Positions 24,424-32,838 of a DNA stretch of 64,000 nucleotides are shown here, in pieces. Origin of the DNA: Burkholderiales bacterium. GTDB lineage: Bacteria; Pseudomonadota; Gammaproteobacteria; Burkholderiales; Burkholderiaceae_C. Both the position numbers and the translations under genes were made by a program. The first letter of the stretch is position 1, and each line of letters starts with the position of its first letter. The stretch covers positions 124,001 through 188,000 of the forward strand of contig JADJDV010000007.1 in assembly GCA_016702555.1 (NCBI GenBank), given 5' to 3'. The notes beneath the pieces were generated by a model. The model saw only the letters and a list, made by a program, of their open reading frames with translations. It ran no database searches and was not told the DNA's origin.

Positions 24424-25590
24424 ATGAACACCCCGATCGTCGTGGTCCGCAGCGGCATCGTTGCCGCCGCCCTGGCGCTGCCCTTGCTGGCGAGCGCGCA
24501 AATCAAGATCGGCGTCATCTTCTCGGCCACCGGACCGACGGCGCTGGTGGGCATTCCGCAGCGCAACACCGTCGCGCTGCTGCCGACCAGGATCGGCGAG
24601 CACGTGGTCGAGTACATCGGCCTGGACGACGGCAGCGATCCCACGACGACCGTGACCAATGCCAAGAAACTGCTGACCGAGCACAAGGTCGACGCCATCG
24701 TCGGGCCCTCGGGCTCGCCCAACGCGATGGCGCTGATCGAGTTCGTCGCCGAGGCCAAGACGCCAATGCTCGCGCCGGTGGGCACCGCCGCTGTCGTGCT
24801 GCCGATGACCGAGCACAAGAAATGGGTCTTCAAGACCACGCAGAACGACGACATCATCGCGGCGGCGCTGTTCGAGCACATGGGCAAGGTGGGCGTCAAG
24901 ACCTTGGGCCTGATCGGCACCGCCGACCCCTACGGCGAGAACTGGGCCAAGGTCGCCACGGGCCTGGCCGGGAAGAAGGGCATCACGATCGTCGCCAGCG
25001 AGAAATTCCAGCGCTCGGACAACTCGGTCACCGGGCAGAACCTGCGCCTGATTGGCGCCAAGCCCGACGCGATCCTGGTCGCCGCGCCCGGCGGCGCCGC
25101 GGTGCTGCCACAGCTGGGCCTGTCCGATGCCGGCTACAAGGGTCAGGTCTACCAGACGCACGGCGCGGCGCTGCCCGACTACCTGAAACTCGGTGGCAAG
25201 AAGATCGAGGGCACAATCCTCGCGGCCAGCGGCATGCTGGTGCTGGGCGAGATTCCGGACGGTAACGCATCCAAGAAGGTGGCGCGCAGCTACGTGGACG
25301 CCTATCAGGCCAAGTATGGCCAGGTGCCGGCGACCTTCGGCGCCAACGTCTACGACGCCGGTCTGCTGCTGCAGCAGGCGGTGCCGATCGCCGAGAAGAC
25401 CGGCAAGCCGGGCACCGAGGCCTTCCGCGTCGCGCTGCGCGATGCGCTGGAGCAGACGAGGGAGCTGGTCGGCACCCAGGGCGTCTACAACATGAGCGCG
25501 GCCGACCACAGCGGCTTCGATGAGCGCGGGCGCGAACTCATCGTCGTCAGGGACGGTGGCTGGAAACTGCTCGAAACCGCGAAGAAGTAG
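24424..25590 (+). CDS. ABC-transporter periplasmic substrate-binding protein (Leu/Ile/Val type)
   Basis: Periplasmic binding protein of 388 residues of the branched-chain amino acid type, a class that often captures aromatic acids in catabolic clusters. A signal peptide with a hydrophobic AAALALPLLA core and an ASA-Q cleavage site is visible in the first 24 residues. The mature part starts IKIGVIFSATGP, the usual first strand and glycine loop. The ATG at 24424 is chosen because AAGGAG lies seven bases upstream. It is divergent from the GntR regulator. No permease or ATPase gene is adjacent, so it must use components encoded elsewhere. Uptake of indoleacetate or a related aromatic acid is an inference from position. 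Confidence 0.87.
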   Translation: MNTPIVVVRSGIVAAALALPLLASAQIKIGVIFSATGPTALVGIPQRNTVALLPTRIGEHVVEYIGLDDGSDPTTTVTNAKKLLTEHKVDAIVGPSGSPNAMALIEFVAEAKTPMLAPVGTAAVVLPMTEHKKWVFKTTQNDDIIAAALFEHMGKVGVKTLGLIGTADPYGENWAKVATGLAGKKGITIVASEKFQRSDNSVTGQNLRLIGAKPDAILVAAPGGAAVLPQLGLSDAGYKGQVYQTHGAALPDYLKLGGKKIEGTILAASGMLVLGEIPDGNASKKVARSYVDAYQAKYGQVPATFGANVYDAGLLLQQAVPIAEKTGKPGTEAFRVALRDALEQTRELVGTQGVYNMSAADHSGFDERGRELIVVRDGGWKLLETAKK

Positions 25591-25712
25591 CAAGCATATC
25601 CGTCAGTGGCACCGGCTCTTGGCGGAGCGCGGACCACGACGGCGTCGGCGCGCAAGTCCGTGCGTGTCGGCATGATCCGCAGCGCGCGAGCGAAAAAGGT
25701 TGTTCGGGCCGA

Positions 25713-26480
25713 TCAGGCCGCCAGCGGCGCGCCGTCCACGAACACCTTGAGCTCGCCCGGCTTGAAATCGGCCCACTGTTCGTCGCGTGTCAGCGGCGTG
25801 GTGGCGACCACGGCCACGCGGTCGTCGGGCGTGGTGTGCTCGGCGAAGTTCACGGCCAGGTCCTCGTCGGCCAGGCGCGCGCTGGCAAACGGGTGCTGGC
25901 GCACCAGGTAGCACAGCTTGGTCGAGGCATGCGCCCACAGCGCCTCGCCGTTGGACAGCAGCATGTTGAAGCTGCCGTGGCGCGCCACGCGCGGCAGCAG
26001 CTCGCGCAGGGTGCTTGTGAGCTCCGCCACCGGTGGCACGCTGGCGTGCGCCTTGGCCAGCTCCTGCATCAGCCAGCAGAAGGCCTGCTCGCTGTCCGTC
26101 GTGCCGACGGGGCGAAAGTGCCCGTGCAGGCGCGGCGCGTAGTCCTTCAGGTCGCCGTTGTGCGCGAACACCCAGTGGCGGCCCCACAGCTCGCGCACGA
26201 AGGGGTGGCAGTTCTCCAGCAGCACCGCGCCGATGGTGGCCTTGCGGATGTGCGAGATGACATTCCTGCTCTTGATCGGATAGCGCCGGATCAGCTCGGC
26301 GATGGGCGAATCGGATGCCGCGCCGGGATCGAGGAAGACGCGCGCGCCGCGGCCCTCGAAGAAGGCGATGCCCCAGCCGTCGGCGTGGTGGTCGGTGCGG
26401 CCGCCGCGTTGCGCGAAGCCGGCAAAGCTGAAGGTCACGTCGGTCGGCGTGTTGCAGTTCATTCCGAGCAGCTGGCACAT
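25713..26480 (-). CDS. Class II glutamine amidotransferase (YafJ-like)
   Basis: Ntn-type glutamine amidotransferase of 255 residues. The catalytic Cys is residue 2, exposed after removal of Met (MCQLLGMN). The later HHADGWGIAF, SHIRKAT and FAHNGDL segments are the glutaminase-site motifs of the family. There is no synthase domain, as in YafJ/GAT-like proteins of unclear amide acceptor. It faces the binding-protein gene in a tail-to-tail arrangement with about 120 bases between them, in which no other feature was recognised. Confidence 0.85.
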   Translation of the reverse strand: MCQLLGMNCNTPTDVTFSFAGFAQRGGRTDHHADGWGIAFFEGRGARVFLDPGAASDSPIAELIRRYPIKSRNVISHIRKATIGAVLLENCHPFVRELWGRHWVFAHNGDLKDYAPRLHGHFRPVGTTDSEQAFCWLMQELAKAHASVPPVAELTSTLRELLPRVARHGSFNMLLSNGEALWAHASTKLCYLVRQHPFASARLADEDLAVNFAEHTTPDDRVAVVATTPLTRDEQWADFKPGELKVFVDGAPLAA

Positions 26481-26515
26481 GGGCGCAAGTATGCAACGGC
26501 GTCGCGTGACCTACT

Positions 26516-26588
26516 GTCATTCCCGCGCAGGCGGGAATCCATATTCGATCGAATGCTGTCGCTGGATTCCCACCTGCGCGGGAATGAC
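26516..26588. repeat. Inverted GTCATTCCCGC repeat pair
   Basis: Two arms of about 26 bases, starting GTCATTCCCGCGCAGGCGGG at the left and matching the complement of 26563-26588, flank a short spacer. The arms can pair into a long hairpin downstream of tryptophanase and upstream of the amidotransferase. Sequences of this kind are widely scattered in proteobacteria. There is no coding sequence here. Confidence 0.75.
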
Positions 26589-26608
26589 GAACGATGGGAT
26601 CGGAGCCC

Positions 26609-27982
26609 TCAATCCACCCAGGCGAACTCACCGGTGAAGTGGCGCAGGAAGGGCGGCTGCCTGACGATGCGCACGCCGCGGATGTGGGCGGCGCGCCCTT
26701 TCACCTCGGCGATCACCTCGGCTGCGTAGTCGAAGTGCGACTGCGTGTACATGCGGCGCGGGAAAGCCAGGCGCACCAGCTCCATGCCGTGGTAGGTCTC
26801 GGTGCCGTCGGCCAGGCGCTTGCCGAACATCACCGAGCCGATCTCGACGCCGCGGATGCCGCCCTCCAGGTACAGCGCGTTGGTGAGCGCCCAGGCCGGG
26901 TAGTGCGCCTGCGGCATGTCGGGCAGCACGGTGCGCGCGTCGATGTAGACCGCGTGGCCGCCGGTCGGCTTGACGAAGCCGATGCCGGCCGCCTCCAGCC
27001 GTTCGCCCAGGTATTCGGCGGTGCGCAGGCGGTAGCGCAGGTAGTCTTCCTGCAGGCCTTCCTCGAGGCCGACGGCCAGCGCCTCCAGGTCGCGCCCGGC
27101 GAGTCCGCCGTAGGTCGGGAAGCCTTCCGACAGGATCAGCGCGTTGCGCGCGCCCTCCAGCCAGCGGTCGTCCTTCAGCGCGATGAAGCCGCCGATGTTG
27201 ACCATGCCGTCCTTCTTGGCGCTCATGGTGCAGCCGTCGGCATACGACAGCATTTCCTGCGCGATGGCGCGCACGGGCGTGTCGGCATAGCCCGGCTCGC
27301 GCAGCTTGATGAACATGGCGTTCTCGGCGAAGCGGCAGATGTCCATCACCAGCGGCTTGCCGTACCGCTTCAGCAGCGCGGCGTAATCGCGGATGTTGGC
27401 CATGGACACTGGCTGGCCGCCGCCGGTGTTGTTGGTCACCGTCAGCATGCCGAAGGGGATGGCGTCGCCGCGCTCCTTGAGCAAGCCTTCCGCGCGTACC
27501 AGATCGATGTTGCCCTTGAAGGGGTGGATCAGCGCCGGCTGCAGGCCCTCGGCGATCACCAGGTCGAGCGCTTCCACGCCCAGGTATTCCAGGTTGGCGC
27601 GGGTGGTGTCGAAGTGGCAGTTGTTGGGCACCACCTGGCCCTTCTGGCAGGCGGTGGAGAACAGCACCTTCTCGGCCGCGCGGCCCTGGTGCGTGGGGAT
27701 GAAGTGCGGCATGCCGGTCAGGTCCTGCACCACTTTTTCCAGGCGGTAGAAGCTGCGCGCGCCGGCGTAGCTTTCGTCACCTTCCATGATGGCGCCCCAT
27801 TGGCGCGAGGACATGGCGCCGGTGCCGGAATCGGTCAGCCAGTCGATCAGCACGTCCTCGGCGCGCAGCAGGAAGACGTTCAGGTGCGCGGCCTCCAGCA
27901 GGCGCTCGCGATCGGCGCGCGTGGTCATGCGGATGGGCTCGACGCTCTTGATGCGGAAGGGCTCAATCAGGGTCTTGGGCAT
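26609..27982 (-). CDS. tnaA: Tryptophanase
   Basis: PLP beta-eliminating lyase of 457 residues. The PLP lysine is in the TMSAKKDGM segment. Overall sequence resembles both tryptophanase and tyrosine phenol-lyase, but three diagnostic positions point to tryptophanase. FDTT has Asp where tyrosine phenol-lyase has Thr. VEIGS has Ile where the lyase has the phenol-binding Arg. LRHFT near the C-terminus has the His typical of tryptophanase. It splits tryptophan to indole, pyruvate and ammonia. The ATG ending at 27982 has AAGGA upstream. No TnaC leader or TnaB permease was found. The indole-related genes at the left of the window give it a plausible functional link. Confidence 0.87.
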   Translation of the reverse strand: MPKTLIEPFRIKSVEPIRMTTRADRERLLEAAHLNVFLLRAEDVLIDWLTDSGTGAMSSRQWGAIMEGDESYAGARSFYRLEKVVQDLTGMPHFIPTHQGRAAEKVLFSTACQKGQVVPNNCHFDTTRANLEYLGVEALDLVIAEGLQPALIHPFKGNIDLVRAEGLLKERGDAIPFGMLTVTNNTGGGQPVSMANIRDYAALLKRYGKPLVMDICRFAENAMFIKLREPGYADTPVRAIAQEMLSYADGCTMSAKKDGMVNIGGFIALKDDRWLEGARNALILSEGFPTYGGLAGRDLEALAVGLEEGLQEDYLRYRLRTAEYLGERLEAAGIGFVKPTGGHAVYIDARTVLPDMPQAHYPAWALTNALYLEGGIRGVEIGSVMFGKRLADGTETYHGMELVRLAFPRRMYTQSHFDYAAEVIAEVKGRAAHIRGVRIVRQPPFLRHFTGEFAWVD

Positions 27983-28093
27983 GGCGGGTTCCTTGGGTTC
28001 GGGTGATGAAGCCGCAAGGTAGCGAGCCACGTCGATCGTGGTGTCGCTTATTTCCGACAGGCGATCAAAATCGGCCGATGGGCTGAAAGCAGA

Positions 28094-29590
28094 TCAAGAA
28101 CCGCCTGGCGGCTCGTGCGGCGACCGGCCGTGCGTGCCCAGCCCGCGCGCGGCCAGCATGGCCAGCGCACACAAGGCGGCCAGCATCAGGAACACCTCAT
28201 CGAAGGCCGCCAGCCGCGCGGCGGCGTGGGCGTGGTCGGTCATGGAGGCGCCATGCGCCGACAGCCGCCATTCCAGCACGATGCCGCACAGACTCACGCC
28301 CGCCGCGCCGCCCAGCATGCGCACGAAGCTGATCACACTGGAGCCCTGCGGCAGCAGCACCGGCTCCAGGCCACGCAAGGCGCCCAGGTTGAGCGAGGGC
28401 AGGATGAAGCCCAGGCCGATGCGGCCGATGATGGTCAGGCCCATCAGCAGCCACAGGCTGGATTGCAGATCGAGCGACACCATGGCCGCGAACGACAGCG
28501 CCAGCAGCGCCAGGCCGATGCTGACCAGTTCGCGCGCGGGGCGGCGGTCGGCCAGGCGCGCCACCACCGCGATGGCGACCGCCAGCACCAGCCCCGAAGG
28601 CAGCAGGATCGCGCCCACGCTGGAGGCCGACAGGCCCAGCCCCATCTGCATGTAGACCGGCAGCAGGTAGGTGGAGCCGAACAGCGCGGTGCCGTAGATC
28701 AGCGACACCAGGGCGCCCATGGCGAACGGTCGCCAGGCGAACAGGCGCAGGTTCATCAGCGGCGCCTGGCCGCGCCGCGCGCGCCGCCGCTGCCAGCCGA
28801 TGAAGCCCAGCAGGCACAGCGCCGCCAGCGTCAGCAGCGCCGTCGCCTCGGTGGCCGCGCCGCCGCGCAGCGACACCAGGCCGTTGAGCAGGCTGAGCGT
28901 GCCGACGGTGCCGATCGTCAGGCCGATCCAGTCGAGCGCATCGTCGCGGTGGGTGGCGGTGCCGCCGGGGCCGGTGGTCGGCACGTAGTGGCGCGCCATC
29001 CACAGGCAGACGGCGCAGAACGGCGCCACCATGAAGAAGATCGAGCGCCACCCGAGGGCGTCCACCAGCAGGCCGCCGATGGACGGCCCCAGCGCCGGCG
29101 CCATCACCACGCCCATGCCGAACAGGCCGCTGGCGCGGCCCTGCTCGTGCGGCTCGAAGGCGCGCATGATGATGATGGCCGGAATCGGCTGTACCACGCC
29201 GGCCGCCAGCCCCTCGGCCACGCGCGCCACCAGCACCAGCGGGTAGTTCTGCGCGAAGCCGCCCAGCAGCCCGCCGGCCATCAGCAGCCACATGCAGCCG
29301 GCGTAGGTGGCGCGGTAGCCGAAGCGCGCCAGCAGCCAGGGCGTGACCAGCATGGTCACCGTGCTGGCCACCATGAAGCCGCTGGTGACCCACTGTGCGC
29401 GCTCCTGCCCCAGCCCGAACTGGTGCGACAAGGCAGGAATCGCCACGTTGACCACCGTGGACGACATGATCGAGGCCATCACCCCGACCATCACCGTGAA
29501 CAGCAGCAGCCAGCGGTAGCGTTCGCCGTAGCGCGCGCGCAGCGCCTCGCCGGAACCGGGGTCGAGCTCAGGCGTTGGGGTGGGCGACAT
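28094..29590 (-). CDS. DHA2-type (EmrB/QacA) multidrug efflux transporter
   Basis: Major facilitator protein of 498 residues with about 14 hydrophobic segments. The first membrane helix follows RYRWLLLFTVMVGVM and the VVNVAIPAL segment. The motif LARFGYRATY lies after helix 2, and the GPSIGGLLVDALGWR segment in helix 5 is the antiporter motif C region. It should export hydrophobic compounds with proton entry. It stands alone, with no MarR/TetR regulator or membrane-fusion partner beside it. An alternative upstream start (29617) would add nine residues. Confidence 0.85.
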   Translation of the reverse strand: MSPTPTPELDPGSGEALRARYGERYRWLLLFTVMVGVMASIMSSTVVNVAIPALSHQFGLGQERAQWVTSGFMVASTVTMLVTPWLLARFGYRATYAGCMWLLMAGGLLGGFAQNYPLVLVARVAEGLAAGVVQPIPAIIIMRAFEPHEQGRASGLFGMGVVMAPALGPSIGGLLVDALGWRSIFFMVAPFCAVCLWMARHYVPTTGPGGTATHRDDALDWIGLTIGTVGTLSLLNGLVSLRGGAATEATALLTLAALCLLGFIGWQRRRARRGQAPLMNLRLFAWRPFAMGALVSLIYGTALFGSTYLLPVYMQMGLGLSASSVGAILLPSGLVLAVAIAVVARLADRRPARELVSIGLALLALSFAAMVSLDLQSSLWLLMGLTIIGRIGLGFILPSLNLGALRGLEPVLLPQGSSVISFVRMLGGAAGVSLCGIVLEWRLSAHGASMTDHAHAAARLAAFDEVFLMLAALCALAMLAARGLGTHGRSPHEPPGGS

Positions 29591-29679
29591 GGTGGGGCGG
29601 CAACAACGCCTGAGCATAGCGACGCCAGCGCGCGGGGCCTGGCCGAATGGCCCGCGCAGGCGCCGCTGGCCTCAGGCGA

Positions 29680-29910
29680 TCAAGGGATTTCGCCAGCGCC
29701 CGCCGGCTCGGCGCAGGCGCGGCAGACGCAGGCCTGGCGGCGCGCCGTCGGCGGCACCTGATCCAGCAGCGTCGATGAAAAATCCACCTCGGTGCACCAG
29801 CACGGCGGCTGCGGCTCGCCACTGGCGCGTTGGCGTTCCATGGCGCAGCGGTTCGGCTGGCCGCACAGCGGGCAGCAGGTGGGATCGATCGGTGCGGCGG
29901 CGGGGCTCAT
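29680..29910 (-). CDS. Small cysteine-rich CWC-family protein
   Basis: A 76-residue protein with paired cysteines: CCPLCG at 12-17, the PCWC block near 36-39 and CVCRAC close to the end. This spacing fits the cysteine-rich CWC family, likely a small metal-binding domain of unknown function. The ATG ends at 29910. It is divergent from the dksA-type gene and shares an 84-base gap with it. There is no signal peptide. Confidence 0.65.
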   Translation of the reverse strand: MSPAAAPIDPTCCPLCGQPNRCAMERQRASGEPQPPCWCTEVDFSSTLLDQVPPTARRQACVCRACAEPAGAGEIP

Positions 29911-29943
29911 GCGGATGGTATTCTGCGGGATGAGCGTCTGCGG

Positions 29944-29955
29944 GTCATGCATGAC
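29944..29955. promoter_or_regulatory. Perfect 12-base palindrome GTCATGCATGAC
   Basis: It lies in the short divergent gap between the CWC gene and the dksA-type gene, about 40 bases before the latter's start. The position suits an operator controlling both genes. No regulator can be named. Confidence 0.35.
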
Positions 29956-29994
29956 ACGCGTTGTGGGTGATTTGATGATTGCAGGAGAAATGAG

Positions 29995-30372
29995 ATGAGC
30001 CAAGCCCTGACCGCGGCCCAACTGAAGGAATTGAAGGATCTGCTGCTGGCCCGTCGCCAGGAGTTGCAGGCCGAGATGGAACAGAACCGCGCCAACCTGG
30101 CGCCGGCCGAGCTGTCCGGCAGCGTGTCGCAGGACGAGAGCGCGCGCCTGAAGAACCAGACGCGCGAAGTCGATGCCGTGCTGACCGGCCTGGACGCCGC
30201 CGACCTGACCCGCATCGACCGCGCGCTGGAGGCGATGGAGGCGGGCGACTACGGCCTGTGCGACGAGTGCGGCTGCCACATCCCGTTCGAGCGCCTGAAG
30301 GTCGAGCCGATGACGCAGCACTGCGTGGCCTGCAAGTCGGCGTGGGAGCAGAAGCAGGGCGTGCGCGGCTGA
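29995..30372 (+). CDS. DksA/TraR-family zinc-finger protein
   Basis: Protein of 125 residues with an N-terminal coiled coil (about 1-85) and a C-terminal C4 zinc finger (CDECG then CVACKS, about 90-118). DksA proteins enter the RNA polymerase secondary channel and adjust initiation with ppGpp. This one is shorter than E. coli DksA (151), closer to the short DksA2/TraR-like group, and the coiled-coil tip carries QDESARLKNQ rather than a clear DxxDxA. The ATG is set by AGGAGA just upstream. It is followed by a strong terminator shared with the convergent malate synthase gene. Confidence 0.85.
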   Translation: MSQALTAAQLKELKDLLLARRQELQAEMEQNRANLAPAELSGSVSQDESARLKNQTREVDAVLTGLDAADLTRIDRALEAMEAGDYGLCDECGCHIPFERLKVEPMTQHCVACKSAWEQKQGVRG

Positions 30373-30392
30373 GCGCGGCCTTCTTCCCGACG

Positions 30393-30424
30393 AAAAAAGC
30401 GGGCGCCCTGGGCGCCCGCTTTTT
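30393..30424. terminator. Bidirectional rho-independent terminator
   Basis: A stem GCGGGCGCC/GGCGCCCGC with a three-base loop, flanked by six A on the left and five T on the right. It can end transcripts from both the dksA-type gene and the convergent malate synthase gene. Confidence 0.92.
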
Positions 30425-30443
30425 CGTGACCGCTGGCGGCCGC

Positions 30444-32666
30444 TCAGGCTCCAGCCTTCACCTTCTGCCGCCAGGCGTGCAGCAGCGGCTCGGTGTAGCC
30501 GCTGGGCTGCTCGATGCCCTTGAACACCAGGTCGCACGCGGCCTGGAAGGCGGCGGACTTCTTGAAGTTGCCGTGCATCTTGCGGTAGAGCGGATCGCCG
30601 CCGTTCTGCTGATCAACCAGCGCGGCCATGCGCTCCAGCGTGGCCTGCACCTGCCCTTTGCTGACGACGCCGTGCAGCAGCCAGTTGGCCATGTGCTGGC
30701 TGCTGATGCGCAGCGTGGCGCGGTCTTCCATCAGGCCGACGTGGTGGATGTCGGGCACCTTGGAGCAGCCCACGCCCTGATCGACCCAGCGCACCACGTA
30801 GCCCAGGATGCCCTGCGCGTTGTTGTCCAGTTCCTGCTGTTTCTCCTGGTCCGTCCACTTGGCCTCGGCCACCACGGGAATGCTGAGCAGGCCCGTCAGC
30901 AACTCGTCGCGCAACGCGGCGGCGTCGGACTTGGCGAGATCGGCTTCCATCGCCTTCTGGATGTCGCTGACAAGCACCTGATGGTAGTGCATGGCGTGCA
31001 GCGTGGCGCCGGTGGGGCTGGGCACCCAGGCGGTGTTGGCGCCGGCCTTGGGGTGGCCGATCTTCTGTTTCATCATCTCGGCCATCAGGTCGGGCATGGC
31101 CCACATGCCCTTGCCGATCTGCGCCTTGCCGCGCAGGCCGCAGGCCAGGCCCACGGCGACGTTGTTCTTTTCGTAGGCGGCGATCCAGGCGCTGGTGCGC
31201 ATGTCGCCCTTGCGGTACACCGGGCCGGCCTGCATGCAGCTGTGCATCTCGTCGCCGGTGCGGTCCAGAAAGCCCGTGTTGATGAAGGCCACGCGGCTCT
31301 TGGCGGCGTCGATGCAGGCCTTCAGGTTGACGCTGGTGCGGCGCTCCTCGTCCATGATGCCCAGCTTGACGGTGCTGTCCTTCAGGCCCAGCAGCTTCTC
31401 GACGCGGCCGAACAATTCGCTGGCAAAGGCCACCTCGGTCGGGCCGTGCATCTTGGGCTTGACGATGTAGACGCTGCCGGTGCGCGAGTTGCGCAGGCCG
31501 TCCTTGCCCTTGCGCTTGAGGTCGTGCATGGCAATCGCCGTGGTGACGGCGGCGTCCATGATGCCTTCGGGGATTTCCTTCCAGGCGCCATCCGCGTCCT
31601 TCCACAGGATGGCCGGGTTGGTCATCAGGTGGCCAACGTTGCGCACAAACATGAGCGAGCGGCCATGCAGCGTGACTTCGCCCGCGCCATCGGGCGCGGT
31701 GTAGACGCGGTCGGGGTTCAGCCCGCGCGTCATCATCTTGCCGCCCTTCTCGAAACTTTCAGTCAGCGTGCCGCGCAGGATGCCGAGCCAGTTGCGGTAG
31801 CCCAGCACCTTGTCCTCGGCATCGACGCAGGCGACCGAGTCTTCCAGATCGAGAATGGTGGAGACGGCGGCCTCGACCACCACGTCGGCCACGCCGGCCG
31901 GATCGTTCTTGCCGATGGGCGACTTGGGGTCGATGCGGATATCGACGTGCAGGCCGTGGTGCAGCAGCAGGATCGAACTCGGCGCCTTGGCCGGCCCCTG
32001 GTAGCCGACGAACTGGCTGTTGTCGGTCAGCTTGGTCGACTTGCCGTCCTTCAGCTTGACCACCAGCTCACCATGCTTGTTGACGACGTAGCCGGTGGCG
32101 TCGAGGTGCGAGCCTTTCTTCAGCGGCGCGATGCGGTCGAGCGCGTTGCGCGCCCACTCGATCACCTTGGCGCCGCGCCTGGCGTTGTACTTGGCGCCCT
32201 TTTCCAGGCCCTTGGTCTCGGGGATCACGTCGGTGCCGTACAGCGCGTCGTACAGGCTGCCCCAGCGCGCGTTGGCGGCGTTCAGCGCGTAGCGGGCGTT
32301 CAGGATCGGCACCACCAGTTGCGGGCCGGCCTGCACGGCCAGTTCCTTGTCGACGTTCTTGGTGGTGATCTGCACCTTCTTCGGCGGCGGCACCAGGTAG
32401 CCGATGCCTTCGAGGAAGGCGCGGTAGGCCACCATGTCGGTGATGGGGCCGGGGTTGGCGCGGTGCCAGGTGTCGAGCTCGGCCTGCAGGCGATCGCGCT
32501 CGGCCAGCAGGGCGGCGTTCTTGGGCGCCAGCTCGGTCACCAGCGTGGAAAAACCCTGCCAGAAATCGCCCGGCACCACGCCCAGGTCGGGCAGCACTTC
32601 GTTGTTGACGAAGTCGTACAGCTCGTTGGCGACCTGCAGGTCGTGGGCGGGGGTGCGTTGGGTCAT
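30444..32666 (-). CDS. glcB: Malate synthase G
   Basis: Condenses glyoxylate with acetyl-CoA to malate in the glyoxylate cycle or glycolate use. The 740-residue length and the insert-rich layout match isoform G rather than A. Conserved segments include the SILDLEDSVA region with acidic residues for Mg (about 275), the GTLTESFEKGGK block, the MHGPTEVAFA segment and the FINTGFLDRTGDEMH segment (about 455-470) around the acyl site. The ATG at 32664-32666 has GAGG six bases upstream. An AT-rich divergent region separates it from the CoA-transferase gene. Acetyl-CoA from the indoleacetate pathway could feed it, though it is not in that operon. Confidence 0.93.
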   Translation of the reverse strand: MTQRTPAHDLQVANELYDFVNNEVLPDLGVVPGDFWQGFSTLVTELAPKNAALLAERDRLQAELDTWHRANPGPITDMVAYRAFLEGIGYLVPPPKKVQITTKNVDKELAVQAGPQLVVPILNARYALNAANARWGSLYDALYGTDVIPETKGLEKGAKYNARRGAKVIEWARNALDRIAPLKKGSHLDATGYVVNKHGELVVKLKDGKSTKLTDNSQFVGYQGPAKAPSSILLLHHGLHVDIRIDPKSPIGKNDPAGVADVVVEAAVSTILDLEDSVACVDAEDKVLGYRNWLGILRGTLTESFEKGGKMMTRGLNPDRVYTAPDGAGEVTLHGRSLMFVRNVGHLMTNPAILWKDADGAWKEIPEGIMDAAVTTAIAMHDLKRKGKDGLRNSRTGSVYIVKPKMHGPTEVAFASELFGRVEKLLGLKDSTVKLGIMDEERRTSVNLKACIDAAKSRVAFINTGFLDRTGDEMHSCMQAGPVYRKGDMRTSAWIAAYEKNNVAVGLACGLRGKAQIGKGMWAMPDLMAEMMKQKIGHPKAGANTAWVPSPTGATLHAMHYHQVLVSDIQKAMEADLAKSDAAALRDELLTGLLSIPVVAEAKWTDQEKQQELDNNAQGILGYVVRWVDQGVGCSKVPDIHHVGLMEDRATLRISSQHMANWLLHGVVSKGQVQATLERMAALVDQQNGGDPLYRKMHGNFKKSAAFQAACDLVFKGIEQPSGYTEPLLHAWRQKVKAGA

Positions 32667-32689
32667 GCTTGGCCTCAAAAAGAATAGAT

Positions 32690-32838
32690 GAAGGGATGCG
32701 GTAGGTGCCGGCTCTCATCAATGTATTCGATTTGTTTTGGTTAATAAAGAGCGACAAGACTTAAAAACTTTTGACTTTTATGCAAATATAAGAGGGCTGC
32801 AGCCGGCTTTATGCTGCGCGCATCACGAGGAGACACCC
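32690..32838. promoter_or_regulatory. AT-rich divergent promoter region, glcB / CoA-transferase
   Basis: This 149-base stretch is clearly richer in A and T than the rest of the window (for example around 32725-32795) and separates two divergently transcribed genes. It contains TTGACT at 32771 and TATAAG at 32787, but their spacing is too short to be one sigma70 promoter. It probably holds promoters for both genes; exact elements cannot be fixed. Confidence 0.45.

Noticed and set aside
22143..26588. A CRISPR array or insertion-sequence ends in the repeat-bearing gaps.
   Set aside because: The repeats are single inverted pairs without regular spacers, and no transposase or cas gene is nearby.
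26609..27982. Tyrosine phenol-lyase.
   Set aside because: Three specificity residues match tryptophanase instead; the phenol-binding Arg is absent.
32771..32792. A sigma70 promoter made of TTGACT and TATAAG.
   Set aside because: The spacer is only 10 bases, far from the 16-18 needed.
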